42,148 bases of DNA, taken from NCBI GenBank assembly GCA_964452645.1, contig CAYVMO010000030.1, forward strand, positions 1 through 42,148. Direction: 5' to 3'. This document shows positions 27,053 to 34,297 of this stretch, one piece after another. The DNA is from CAYXTW01 sp964452645. Lineage in GTDB: Bacteria; Zixibacteria; MSB-5A5; GN15; PGXB01. The position numbers and the translations under genes were made by a program. Position 1 is the stretch's first letter, and every line of letters starts with the position of its first letter. The notes under the pieces were generated by a model, which saw nothing but the letters and a program-made list of their open reading frames with translations, made no database searches and was not told the origin of the DNA.

Positions 27053-27063
27053 ATCGTCACCCT

Positions 27064-27768
27064 TTACTTTTTCAGATCCGCCAGCAGCGTCTGGTAATCA
27101 AGTTTTAATCCGACACCCATCGTCGAACAGATTGAGAGACTTTTCATATATGTGCCTTTTGCCGCGGCCGGCCTGGCTTTGACCAATGCGTCCACAAAAG
27201 CGTTCACGTTTTCAGCCAGTTGCTCGACAGGAAATGAGGCTTTTCCGACCGGTACCGCCACATTGGCCTGACGATCGACCCGATATTCGATTCGCCCCGC
27301 TTTTAATTCTTTCACCGTCCGACCGATATCCATCGTCACCGTTCCCGATTTCGGATTCGGCATCAGTCCTCGCGTTCCCAGAATTTTCCCCAGTCGGCCG
27401 ATGACCCGCATCATATCGGGCGTCGCCACGGCGACATCAAAATCAAGCCAGCCCCCCTGTATTTTTTCGACCAAATCCTGAGAGCCGACAAAATCGGCAC
27501 CGGCCTCTTTCGCCTCCGTCTCCTTTTCACCTACGGCAAAAACCAGAACGCGAATTTTCTTTCCGGTTCCGTTCGGCAGAGCAACCGTCCCCCGGACCAT
27601 CTGGTCGGCGTGTTTGGGATCAACTCCCAATCGGGCAACCATTTCGATCGTTTCGTCGAACTTGCAGTTGCTGTTTCCCTTGATAAAATTCAGGGCCTCA
27701 TCGAGGAGGTACGCTTTTTTGCGATCCACCTTCTCCCGATTACCCCGATACCTTTTAGAATGCTTCAT
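27064..27768 (-). CDS. rplA: Large subunit ribosomal protein uL1
   Basis: A 234-residue protein of the mobile L1 stalk that helps release E-site tRNA. VRGTVALPNGTGKKIRVLVF and GTRGLMPNPKSGTVT are diagnostic. The ATG at 27768 has GGGGAG upstream. It follows rplK by 57 bases, the standard pair. Confidence 0.98.
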   Translation of the reverse strand: MKHSKRYRGNREKVDRKKAYLLDEALNFIKGNSNCKFDETIEMVARLGVDPKHADQMVRGTVALPNGTGKKIRVLVFAVGEKETEAKEAGADFVGSQDLVEKIQGGWLDFDVAVATPDMMRVIGRLGKILGTRGLMPNPKSGTVTMDIGRTVKELKAGRIEYRVDRQANVAVPVGKASFPVEQLAENVNAFVDALVKARPAAAKGTYMKSLSICSTMGVGLKLDYQTLLADLKK

Positions 27769-27825
27769 AATCTTTCACTCTCCCCGCAATGCGCCGGCCA
27801 ATGCAGGTGCAATCGAATTAATATG

Positions 27826-28251
27826 TTAATCTACTACATCAATACCCATCGAATTGGCTGTCCCGATGATCATCGACATCGCTGTCTCGACCGACGAGGC
27901 ATTCAGATCGACCATTTTTAACTCCGCGATTTCCCGAATCTGTCTCGAATTTACCGTCCCCGCTTTCTCGCGGTTGGGTTCGCTCGATGCTTTCGGCAAA
28001 TTGGCCGCCTTTTTCAGCAACACCGAGGCGGGCGGCGTTTTGGTTATAAAGGTAAATGACTTGTCAACATATACCGTTATAACAACGGGCGTAATAATAC
28101 CTCCCAGATTCTGGGTTTTTGCGTTAAAAGCCTTGCAGAATTCCATAATATTGACACCATGCTGTCCCAGCGCCGGTCCGACCGGCGGGGCCGGATTAGC
28201 TCCGCCTGCGGGAATCTGCAGTTTAATCGTTGTTTCAACTTTTTTAGCCAA
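27826..28251 (-). CDS. rplK: Large subunit ribosomal protein uL11
   Basis: A 141-residue protein of the GTPase-associated centre. LQIPAGGANPAPPVGPALGQ and GVNIMEFCKAFNAKT are signatures. The start is TTG at 28251 (AKKVETTIKLQ follows) with GGAG seven bases upstream. It follows nusG by 29 bases. Confidence 0.97.
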   Translation of the reverse strand: MAKKVETTIKLQIPAGGANPAPPVGPALGQHGVNIMEFCKAFNAKTQNLGGIITPVVITVYVDKSFTFITKTPPASVLLKKAANLPKASSEPNREKAGTVNSRQIREIAELKMVDLNASSVETAMSMIIGTANSMGIDVVD

Positions 28252-28280
28252 TTTATATCTCCAATAATTGATTTCCGTAA

Positions 28281-28823
28281 TCAGACTTTTTGTTTAACCG
28301 GTTCAATTTGCAGAAAATCGAGTTCAACCGGAGTGGGCCGGCCGAATATGGATACCATGACTTTTATCTTTTTGCGTTCCATATTGACTTCGCTGACAAA
28401 TCCGGAAAAATCGGCGAAAGGACCGTCGATGACCTTCACGGAATCGCCGGCCTTATAGGGAACGTCGGCCGGTTCGGCCGTGCGCGAACGATCGACCTGC
28501 CCCAGAATCCTTTCGACCTCTTTTTCCTTAAGCGGCTGGGGCTTTCCGCCGGCACCGACAAAATTAGTTATACTGGGCGCCGAGACAACAAGATTCTGTG
28601 TCACCTGACTGAGTGACATTTCCACCAAAATATAGCTGGGCAGGAATTTTTTGGTCGACGTTGACCTTTTACCCTGCTTCATCTCGGTGACCTGCTCGGT
28701 CGGGATCAGAATCTGACCGAATTCCTTTTCCAATCCGGCGGTGGCGATGGCCGACTCCAGATACTTCTTGGCCTTCTGCTCGTGACCGGAATAGGTATGA
28801 ATTGCGTACCAGTGCATCGCCAT
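28281..28823 (-). CDS. nusG: Transcription termination/antitermination factor NusG
   Basis: A 180-residue factor that binds RNA polymerase through its N-terminal NGN domain (WYAIHTYSGHEQKAKKYLES) and binds Rho or S10 through its KOW domain (VKVIDGPFADFSGFVSEV). Size is normal. The ATG at 28823 is used; another two codons on is possible. It follows secE by 13 bases. Confidence 0.97.
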   Translation of the reverse strand: MAMHWYAIHTYSGHEQKAKKYLESAIATAGLEKEFGQILIPTEQVTEMKQGKRSTSTKKFLPSYILVEMSLSQVTQNLVVSAPSITNFVGAGGKPQPLKEKEVERILGQVDRSRTAEPADVPYKAGDSVKVIDGPFADFSGFVSEVNMERKKIKVMVSIFGRPTPVELDFLQIEPVKQKV

Positions 28824-28836
28824 TAGTCAAGCAACC

Positions 28837-29022
28837 TCATCCAAAAATATACTTTGTGGCCAGCGATAAAAGCCGGTCCACAATCCCGATAAACAGGGAC
28901 AAAATTAACGTCACCACGATAGTCACTATCGTCGAGCCAATCAGTTCCCGTTTTGTCGGCCAGGTAACCTTTTTAAACTCGCCTTTGACTTCTTTTAGAA
29001 ATTTTACAATCTTACCAAACAT
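28837..29022 (-). CDS. secE: Preprotein translocase subunit SecE
   Basis: A 61-residue protein of the short, single-span type. The amphipathic N-terminal helix has FLKEVKGEFKKVTWPTKREL, and one membrane span follows (STIVTIVVTLILSLFIGIVD). It clamps SecY at the channel rim. The ATG has AAGG upstream. It sits between tRNA-Trp and nusG, the usual arrangement. Confidence 0.97.
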   Translation of the reverse strand: MFGKIVKFLKEVKGEFKKVTWPTKRELIGSTIVTIVVTLILSLFIGIVDRLLSLATKYIFG

Positions 29023-29051
29023 TACCAGCCTTTTTCATTATTTATTTTATG

Positions 29052-29125
29052 CAGGCCAGGAGGGACTCGAACCCCCAACATCCGGTTTTGGAGACCGGCG
29101 CTCTAGCCATTAGAGCTACTGGCCT
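29052..29125 (-). tRNA. trnW: tRNA-Trp (anticodon CCA)
   Basis: On the minus strand the acceptor arms AGGCCAG and CTGGCCT pair. The anticodon stem CCGGT/ACCGG encloses the loop CTCCAAA, giving anticodon CCA. The T loop TTCGAGT and a G discriminator fit tRNA-Trp. CCA is not encoded after it. It lies between rpmG and secE. Confidence 0.95.
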
Positions 29126-29141
29126 GTCAACTCTCGCCGCT

Positions 29142-29294
29142 CTATCTTGTTTCCTTATGTTTTGTGTGCTTATTGCAGAAGGGGCAGTATTTTCTGTATT
29201 CGACCCTCTCCGGATGTAGCCTCTTATTCTTCGTCAAATAGTAATTGCGATTTTTACATTCGCCGCAAGCCAGTATTATTTTATCTCTGGGCAT
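29142..29294 (-). CDS. rpmG: Large subunit ribosomal protein bL33, zinc-binding
   Basis: A 50-residue protein read directly from the minus strand, beginning MPRDKIILACGECKNRNYYL and ending CPFCNKHTKHKETR. It has C10-x2-C13 and C37-x2-C40, so this is the zinc-containing form. The ATG is at 29294 and the stop TAG. It sits between tuf and tRNA-Trp, the usual order tuf-rpmG-tRNA-Trp-secE-nusG. Confidence 0.96.
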   Translation of the reverse strand: MPRDKIILACGECKNRNYYLTKNKRLHPERVEYRKYCPFCNKHTKHKETR

Positions 29295-29318
29295 TTTAAT
29301 ATTCTTCCTGAAATGATT

Positions 29319-30524
29319 CTACTCTATAATTTCCGCGATGACACCGGCACCGACCGTTCGACCACCTTCACGAATCGCAAAACGCAACTCCTTCTCCATC
29401 GCAATCGGCGTGATCAACTCCCCCTCCAGCGATACATTGTCCCCCGGCATGACCATCTCAACGTTCTCCGGAAGCTTCACCACGCCTGTCACATCCGTCG
29501 TCCGAAAATAAAACTGCGGACGATAACCGTTGAAAAACGGCGTGTGACGACCACCCTCTTCCTTGCTCAATACGTATACTTCCGCCCTGAATTTCTTGTG
29601 CGGCGTAATCGAGCCCGGCTTCGCTATCACCATCCCCCGCTCCAAATCCTCCTTGTCCACTCCCCGCAGAAGCAAACCAACATTGTCACCCGCTTCACCC
29701 GAATCCAGTATCTTCCGAAACATCTCAACACCCGTGCAAACCGTCTTCCGCGTCTCGCGGATACCGACAATCTCAACTTCCTCCCCCATCTTTATCTGAC
29801 CCCGCTCGATGCGACCCGTCCCGACCGTCCCCCGGCCCGTTATCGAAAAAACATCCTCAACCGGCATCAAAAACGGCTTGTCCTTCTCTCGCTGTGGCTC
29901 CGGAATGTAATTGTCAAGGGCGTCCAATAACTCATATACCGACTTAAACGACGGATCATCCTTGATATCCGGGTTCGAAGCCACCGTCATCGCCTGCAAC
30001 GCCGAGCCCCGTATCACCGGAATCTCATCCCCCGGAAACTGATACTGTGTCAGCAAATCTCGAACCTCCAGCTCAACCAAATCCAGAAGCTCCGGATCAT
30101 CGACCATATCAACCTTGTTCATGTAAACAATGATATACGGAACTCCCACCTGACGAGCCAAAAGAATATGCTCCCGCGTCTGGGGCATCGGACCGTCCGC
30201 CGCCGAAACTACCAAAATCGCTCCGTCCATCTGCGCCGCCCCCGTAATCATGTTCTTGATATAGTCGGCGTGACCCGGACAGTCAACATGTGCATAGTGA
30301 CGCTTATCCGTCTCATACTCCACGTGCGCCGTCGCAATCGTGATCCCACGCTCTCGCTCCTCGGGTGCGTTGTCAATCGAATCAAACGTCCGTATCTCCG
30401 ACTGACCCTTCCGCGCCAAAAGCATCGTCATCGCCGCCGTCAAAGTCGTCTTGCCATGATCAACATGCCCGATCGTGCCGACATTTACATGCGGCTTCGT
30501 CCTGACAAATTTCTCCTTCGCCAT
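29319..30524 (-). CDS. tuf: Elongation factor Tu, copy 2
   Basis: A 401-residue protein identical to the copy at 13.5-14.7 kb, with the same GTPase motifs. The start is the ATG at 30524 (MAKEKFVRTKPH) with GGAGG upstream; two in-frame codons before it (GTG, CCG) are not needed. The stop is TAG while copy 1 has TAA. It is the first protein gene after the promoter at 30.7 kb and follows tRNA-Thr by 29 bases, a common position for a second tuf. Confidence 0.98.
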   Translation of the reverse strand: MAKEKFVRTKPHVNVGTIGHVDHGKTTLTAAMTMLLARKGQSEIRTFDSIDNAPEERERGITIATAHVEYETDKRHYAHVDCPGHADYIKNMITGAAQMDGAILVVSAADGPMPQTREHILLARQVGVPYIIVYMNKVDMVDDPELLDLVELEVRDLLTQYQFPGDEIPVIRGSALQAMTVASNPDIKDDPSFKSVYELLDALDNYIPEPQREKDKPFLMPVEDVFSITGRGTVGTGRIERGQIKMGEEVEIVGIRETRKTVCTGVEMFRKILDSGEAGDNVGLLLRGVDKEDLERGMVIAKPGSITPHKKFRAEVYVLSKEEGGRHTPFFNGYRPQFYFRTTDVTGVVKLPENVEMVMPGDNVSLEGELITPIAMEKELRFAIREGGRTVGAGVIAEIIE

Positions 30525-30553
30525 CGGCACTTACCTCCGCAAAAATTTTTAAC

Positions 30554-30626
30554 AGCCCAAGACCGGGATTGAACCGGTGACCTCATCCTTACCAAGGATG
30601 TGCTCTACCGACTGAGCTACTTGGGC
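30554..30626 (-). tRNA. trnT: tRNA-Thr (anticodon GGT)
   Basis: On the minus strand the acceptor arms GCCCAAG and CTTGGGC pair. The anticodon stem CATCC/GGATG encloses TTGGTAA, giving anticodon GGT. The T arm is ACCGG-TTCAATC-CCGGT and the discriminator is T. It is the first gene of the transcript that runs into tuf copy 2. Confidence 0.95.
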
Positions 30627-30677
30627 CTACACTTTATTTCGTTCCCATAAATGGGCATACCTCACCAAATTTTGGCA

Positions 30678-30712
30678 AGCCCCTAATATATACAGCCCAT
30701 TTTGCCTGTCAA
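30678..30712 (-). promoter_or_regulatory. Strong sigma70-type promoter for the tRNA-Thr/tuf/secE/rpoBC transcript
   Basis: On the minus strand TTGACA (30712-30707, perfect -35) and TATATT (30690-30685) are spaced by 16 bases. The 50 or so bases upstream of -35 are made of A and T runs like an UP element. The start would be near 30678, about 50 bases before tRNA-Thr. A small inverted repeat (30644-30655, CCCAT/ATGGG) lies in the leader. Confidence 0.75.
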
Positions 30713-30898
30713 GAAATATTTTTATAAATATTATAGATTTTTCATGTTTAATTGAAAAATAAATTGCGCCCTCCGGGTTCCCTTATTCCTCCGGCTTAAC
30801 TTTATATAATTCGGCAGCTTGCGGAAAAGCTTTAATAAAATGTTTAATAATTATACAATATCCCCGAAATAAATATATATCGAAAAATATTTCCGGTC
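30713..30898. other. AT-rich intergenic stretch, no gene seen
   Basis: This part lies between the promoter upstream of tRNA-Thr and the terminator after the DUF72 gene. It is very AT-rich with short palindromes such as AATATT-6-AATATT near 30716. No open frame with a ribosome-binding site was found. Confidence 0.6.
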
Positions 30899-30914
30899 AA
30901 AAAGCCGCTTCGGC
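30899..30914 (-). terminator. Rho-independent terminator after the DUF72 gene
   Basis: On the minus strand GCCG-AAG-CGGC is followed at once by TTTTT. It begins 11 bases after the stop codon of the DUF72 gene and would keep its transcript out of the ribosomal promoter region. The stem is short (four pairs), so strength is uncertain. Confidence 0.6.
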
Positions 30915-30925
30915 ACGAAAAAAAA

Positions 30926-31669
30926 TCAGCTTTCGGCCATCATTTTGATAAACCGCTCAGCCGTCGTGGGCGAATGACCCGAATAATGATTATTAAAATA
31001 GGCGTAAACATCCTCTTTTTGCTCGATCAGAGCATTAATAAACTCCCGCCACTCGATTAATTCCTTCCTTCTTTCTTGACGCTCATGACTGAAATCATCC
31101 GGAATCGATTTTCGGTCACCAAGAAATCTTAAATAGACAATATTCGACGTCTTCACCGCCGTCTTCGGCATCCAGGGGTGGTCGAGTACGGCCAATCCGA
31201 TATTATTCTCACGCAGTTTATCATAAAACGAATCACCAAGCCACTTTTTATTGCGGACTTCAATGGCAAAGTTGAATTCGGCGGGAAGCAGCTTTAGGAA
31301 CTTATAAAGATTTTCCGCCAAATCCGGTTTAAACGAATATGGAAACTGAATCAAAAGCGGCCCGAGTTTTTCTTTTAAAGCCGACATAGTCGACAGAAAT
31401 CCGGACAAAATATCTTCGACGTTGGTTAAATCCGAGTCATGCGTAATCTGTCTTGGGAATTTGGCGGCGAATTTGAAATCTCCTGGCGTGTTATTGTACC
31501 ATTTTTCGACCGTTGACTTTCTGGGGATGGCATAAAATGTCGCATCGATTTCGACCGTACTAAACCGCCGGGAATAAATAGACAAATAATTTGCCGGCTG
31601 GCAGTTTTCGGGGTAGAAATTCCCCAGCCAATCCTTGTAACTCCATCCCTGTGTCCCGATCCTGATCAT
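30926..31669 (-). CDS. DUF72 (YecE-like) TIM-barrel protein
   Basis: A 247-residue cytosolic protein. The opening RIGTQGWSYKDWLGNFYPE, then STVEIDATFYAIPRKSTVEKW, DFKFAAKFPRQITHD, and the C-terminal VYAYFNNHYSGHSPTTAERF are the conserved blocks of the DUF72 family. The family has a TIM-barrel fold, is widespread and has no settled biochemical role. Length is typical. The ATG at 31669 has no clear ribosome-binding site. It lies 60 bases after the beta-helix gene and has its own terminator. Confidence 0.93.
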   Translation of the reverse strand: MIRIGTQGWSYKDWLGNFYPENCQPANYLSIYSRRFSTVEIDATFYAIPRKSTVEKWYNNTPGDFKFAAKFPRQITHDSDLTNVEDILSGFLSTMSALKEKLGPLLIQFPYSFKPDLAENLYKFLKLLPAEFNFAIEVRNKKWLGDSFYDKLRENNIGLAVLDHPWMPKTAVKTSNIVYLRFLGDRKSIPDDFSHERQERRKELIEWREFINALIEQKEDVYAYFNNHYSGHSPTTAERFIKMMAES

Positions 31670-31729
31670 GATAGTAAAATAATATGATTGCCGCCAAATG
31701 AATAATAAATATAGCGACGCAGTTCAGGA

Positions 31730-33028
31730 TTACTTCAGCAGTACCATCTTCCTGGTATCGGTAAAATCTCCGGCCTGAAGACGATAAAAATAAACACCGG
31801 TGGAAACAGGGCGGCCATACGAATCTCTGCCATTCCATTCCATGGAGTAAGTACCGGCCGGCATTTGCCGGTCTGCCAATACAGATATCCGTTGGCCGAG
31901 AACATTAAAAATAGAAAGGCTCACTTGCGAACGATTCGGCAAAGTAAACTCGATGGTCGTTATGGGATTAAAGGGATTCGGATAATTCTGTTCAAGCGCA
32001 AATCCCGACGGCAAAATGCTGTTATCTTCAATCCCGACAGCGGTCGGCGAACTGTTTTCAATATCGAACGAATCAAGAGCAAACGGAACATAATCAACAG
32101 TCGGTACCGAGGAAATGTCAGCGTTGTGAAAAATCATATCTTCGATTTCCGCCGAATCGATTGTGCCCCAATAATTATTAGTGGCGTCAATTATCGTCAA
32201 AGAATCGTTTTCGGATACAACTTTCATCGCCTTATCGGCATTGTCCAGAATGTTACAACCTTGCACCGAACCCTTCGGCGCCCCATCCGGCCCTCAGCCG
32301 CAGGTATGGACATAGATTCCATATAGAAGATTGTCACGAATATCGCAATTTACCACATTAAAATGCGGAGCAGTCGGACCGCTGGAATTAACGTCGGTAC
32401 CCACTTGACAGTTGTACACATGGCATCCGGATATAATAATATCAGAATACTGATAAACATAAATCCCGGTTCCGCTGCCTATAAGATCAACATCATCCTG
32501 ACGAGCCACACATCGTTCCAGAATAGTCGGTGTTTGTTTATCTGTACCTCCGTCAATGTAAAATCCCCTATCCGAGAAATTTTCGGTCAAACAGTCATAA
32601 AATTCAACCGGTGCGGAAAAAGTCTGAACGCAATTTATGGCATAGCGAAAATGGCAATATCTCAACACACCGGCGCTATTCAGGTAAAATTGAAGACCTG
32701 CCCAGCTTCCGGCCGATGGAGCACCGCCAAAGGCTTCAATGACGGAAGAAAACATAATACTGTCGGTCTCTTCACCTTCGGCATACAATTGCCCCCAGAC
32801 CCATAGACCGGCATTATACCCAAACAGTATTACCGTCCCGGGCTGGATTGTGAGCCGCGCGATTGAATCGACAATCACCGTGTTGGTTACATAAACCGTA
32901 TCGACATCGGACCAGGTCGTATCGTTATGAATAAAGCCGTCGACCTCGATCATTGCCGAAAGGGAGACAGGCAAAGCCAATAAAATTATCAATAATGAAG
33001 TAAAAAACGCTCGCCTTCGAAAAACCAT
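31730..33028 (-). pseudogene. Secreted beta-helix protein with C-terminal sorting domain, interrupted by an in-frame TGA
   Basis: One reading frame of 433 codons broken by a single TGA at 32296-32294. The part before it (244 residues, from ATG 33028) has a signal peptide (RRRAFFTSLLIILLALPVSL then SA) and right-handed beta-helix-like repeats (VNCDIRDNLLYGIYVHTCG at the break). The part after it continues the same pattern (GCNILDN) and ends in a FlgD-like sorting module (EQNYPNPFNPITTIEF, IFNVLGQRISVL, GTYSMEWNGRDSYGRPVSTG and VYFYRLQAG). Such proteins are exported and in Bacteroidetes-type systems attached to the surface. Either the gene is broken, the TGA is an error, or it is read through. 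No partner gene is evident. Confidence 0.75.
32263..32281 (-). promoter_or_regulatory. Strong hairpin 12 bases after the in-frame TGA
   Basis: On the minus strand GCGCCGAA and TTCGGTGC pair (eight pairs including one G-T) around a GGG loop. The loop is about 20 bases after the TGA of the beta-helix gene, within the distance known for bacterial selenocysteine insertion elements. There is no bulged U in the stem and no T-run, so its role is open. Confidence 0.4.
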
Positions 33029-33191
33029 AAATTTCCCATTCAGACATTTAACTATTTTATCAGAAATACGTATAAATCCCGAGAATTTGCGAGATTTTTT
33101 GATTATTAGCAGGAATAGAGCTTAAAGTATATCAAGAGCCGGGTGCTCCTGACATTCGTGCTGAGCACGTTTCAGGCGAAGCGCAAAAAAA

Positions 33192-33264
33192 AGCGGGAGA
33201 CGGGGCTCGAACCCGCGACCAACAGCTTGGAAGGCTGTGACTCTTCCAACTGAGTTACTCCCGC
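33192..33264 (-). tRNA. trnG: tRNA-Gly (anticodon TCC)
   Basis: On the minus strand the acceptor arms GCGGGAG and CTCCCGC pair. The anticodon stem ACAGC/GCTGT encloses CTTCCAA, giving anticodon TCC. The T loop is TTCGAGC. Eight T bases follow the acceptor end and could end transcription. CCA is not encoded. Confidence 0.94.
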
Positions 33265-33277
33265 TGACAGAGCGTAG

Positions 33278-33300
33278 GTCAGGAGCCGCGCGCTCCTGAC
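33278..33300. repeat. Palindromic repeat, copy A
   Basis: GTCAGGAGC, a five-base centre CGCGC, then GCTCCTGAC: a perfect nine-base inverted repeat preceded by GTAG-like bases. The same 23 bases recur at 34220-34242, and related half copies occur at 33140-33156, 39734-39812 and 41878-41979. Here it lies in the leader between the candidate promoter and tRNA-Gly. Confidence 0.85.
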
Positions 33301-33314
33301 ATTCAACCACACCG

Positions 33315-33343
33315 AATTTACTGTTTATGCTAAAATTGTGCAA
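33315..33343 (-). promoter_or_regulatory. Candidate promoter for tRNA-Gly
   Basis: On the minus strand TTGCAC (33343-33338) and TAAATT (33320-33315) are spaced by 17 bases, about 50 bases before tRNA-Gly. The palindromic repeat copy A would be in the transcribed leader. Confidence 0.4.
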
Positions 33344-33370
33344 GGAGAAATTGAAAGCGCCATATTGTTG

Positions 33371-33429
33371 GTCGGAATGCCCCTTGGGCTTCCGACTTTT
33401 AAAATTGTCGAAACCCGAAGCGGGATTTC
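33371..33429. repeat. Two adjacent hairpin-forming inverted repeats
   Basis: The first (33371-33396) has arms GTCGGAA and TTCCGAC with an inner GCCC-CTT-GGGC stem. The second (33410-33429) has GAAACCCG-AAG-CGGG-A-TTTC. They lie just downstream of the HNH gene. A related phrase (GGTTGGAATG then GGGCTTCTGAC) occurs near 39590. They may act as a terminator for the HNH gene but lack a T-run. Confidence 0.6.
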
Positions 33430-33453
33430 AATCTAGCATTTCTACATAGACAG

Positions 33454-34110
33454 TCAAAAAGTATTCGATTTCCCATAATTACATAAGTTGCAGAGTACTT
33501 GTAGATTCGTCTCAATAGTCTCGCCACCTTTTTCATAAGGTATGATATGGTCTATATGAAGCTCGCAACCTGCATCAGTTGCAGGGCTTTTGCCGCAACC
33601 AGCACATTTAAAATTAGCAGCAACTAAGATTTTGAAACGTAGTCTCAAATTGGGGAAACGCGGCGTCCGTTTTGGTGGTCTGGTTGTTCTATTCGTCTTC
33701 GATTCTGAAACATCTTCATTTTGTTCCGTATAACTGACAAACGCTTCAAGAGCCTTTCTCCATGAGCCAAACCTACGCTGATATGTTGTTCTGCCAAATT
33801 TACATTTGTACTTTTGCAGATCATCACGAACTGGATATCGGCCCTTTGCAGTCCATATTCTTAATATCTCTTCAAACAATTCTTCATTCTTGATATCTCG
33901 TCGTCTGTTAATTCTCAAACCTGCTTTCTTTAAAAAGGTGTTCCACGAACCAAAGCGGCGGGCGGCGTTATATGCTCTCATAATACCATGTTGATCATAT
34001 TCTTCGAATGTAATTGTACTTTTGCTTAATTTTTTGCAGACATTTCGAATATCCTGGATTAGCATTTCGTTCGAAATGTTTCTTTTATCAGGAGGCAAAT
34101 TGAATTTCAT
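33454..34110 (-). CDS. HNH endonuclease with homing-endonuclease-associated repeats
   Basis: A 218-residue protein. Two repeats of the homing-endonuclease-associated type are seen at about residues 16-64 and 74-124, each ending in RRFGSW (NAARRFGSWNTFLKKAGL and TTYQRRFGSWRKALEAF); these bind DNA in phage and mobile endonucleases. A basic linker follows. The HNH domain is at about 160-218 with Cys169, Cys172, His185-x-Asp187-His188, Asn202, and Cys207-x2-Cys210, so zinc-bound and probably active. No intron or intein is evident nearby and it stands alone between palindromic repeats, so a selfish or free-standing nuclease is likely. The ATG has no clear ribosome-binding site. Confidence 0.88.
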   Translation of the reverse strand: MKFNLPPDKRNISNEMLIQDIRNVCKKLSKSTITFEEYDQHGIMRAYNAARRFGSWNTFLKKAGLRINRRRDIKNEELFEEILRIWTAKGRYPVRDDLQKYKCKFGRTTYQRRFGSWRKALEAFVSYTEQNEDVSESKTNRTTRPPKRTPRFPNLRLRFKILVAANFKCAGCGKSPATDAGCELHIDHIIPYEKGGETIETNLQVLCNLCNYGKSNTF

Positions 34111-34130
34111 TTTTTACTGCCGAGAATCTT

Positions 34131-34160
34131 AATATGTCCCAATTAATCCCACTTAGTCAA
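34131..34160 (-). promoter_or_regulatory. Candidate promoter for the HNH gene
   Basis: On the minus strand TTGACT (34160-34155) and CATATT (34136-34131) are spaced by 18 bases, about 20 bases before the ATG. The match is moderate. Confidence 0.35.
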
Positions 34161-34219
34161 TCCACTGTTCGAAGCACCATTTCGAAAACATGCCATATAA
34201 CAAAAAACAGCCAGCGGCG

Positions 34220-34290
34220 GTCAGGAGCCGCGCGCTCCTGACACTTATTTCAAACCGTCTCACGGTCCGCCGCGGCGGGGTGGGTCACCC
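34220..34290. repeat. Palindromic repeat copy B and adjoining GC-rich hairpins
   Basis: The 23-base palindrome seen at 33278 is repeated exactly at 34220-34242. It is followed by ACCGT-CTC-ACGGT (34254-34266), the perfect 12-base palindrome CCGCCGCGGCGG (34267-34278) and GGGTCACCC (34282-34290). The cluster lies directly after the nadK stop and may end or protect that transcript, although no T-run is seen. Confidence 0.8.
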
Positions 34291-34297
34291 AAATTAT

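Noticed and set aside
32294..32296. TGA as a sense codon in a changed genetic code
   Set aside because: TGA ends several intact genes in this window (rpmD, secY, adk, rpoC, xseB), so the code is standard.
33122..33343. Minus-strand open frame of 73 residues across tRNA-Gly
   Set aside because: It runs through the tRNA and a palindromic repeat and has no family resemblance.
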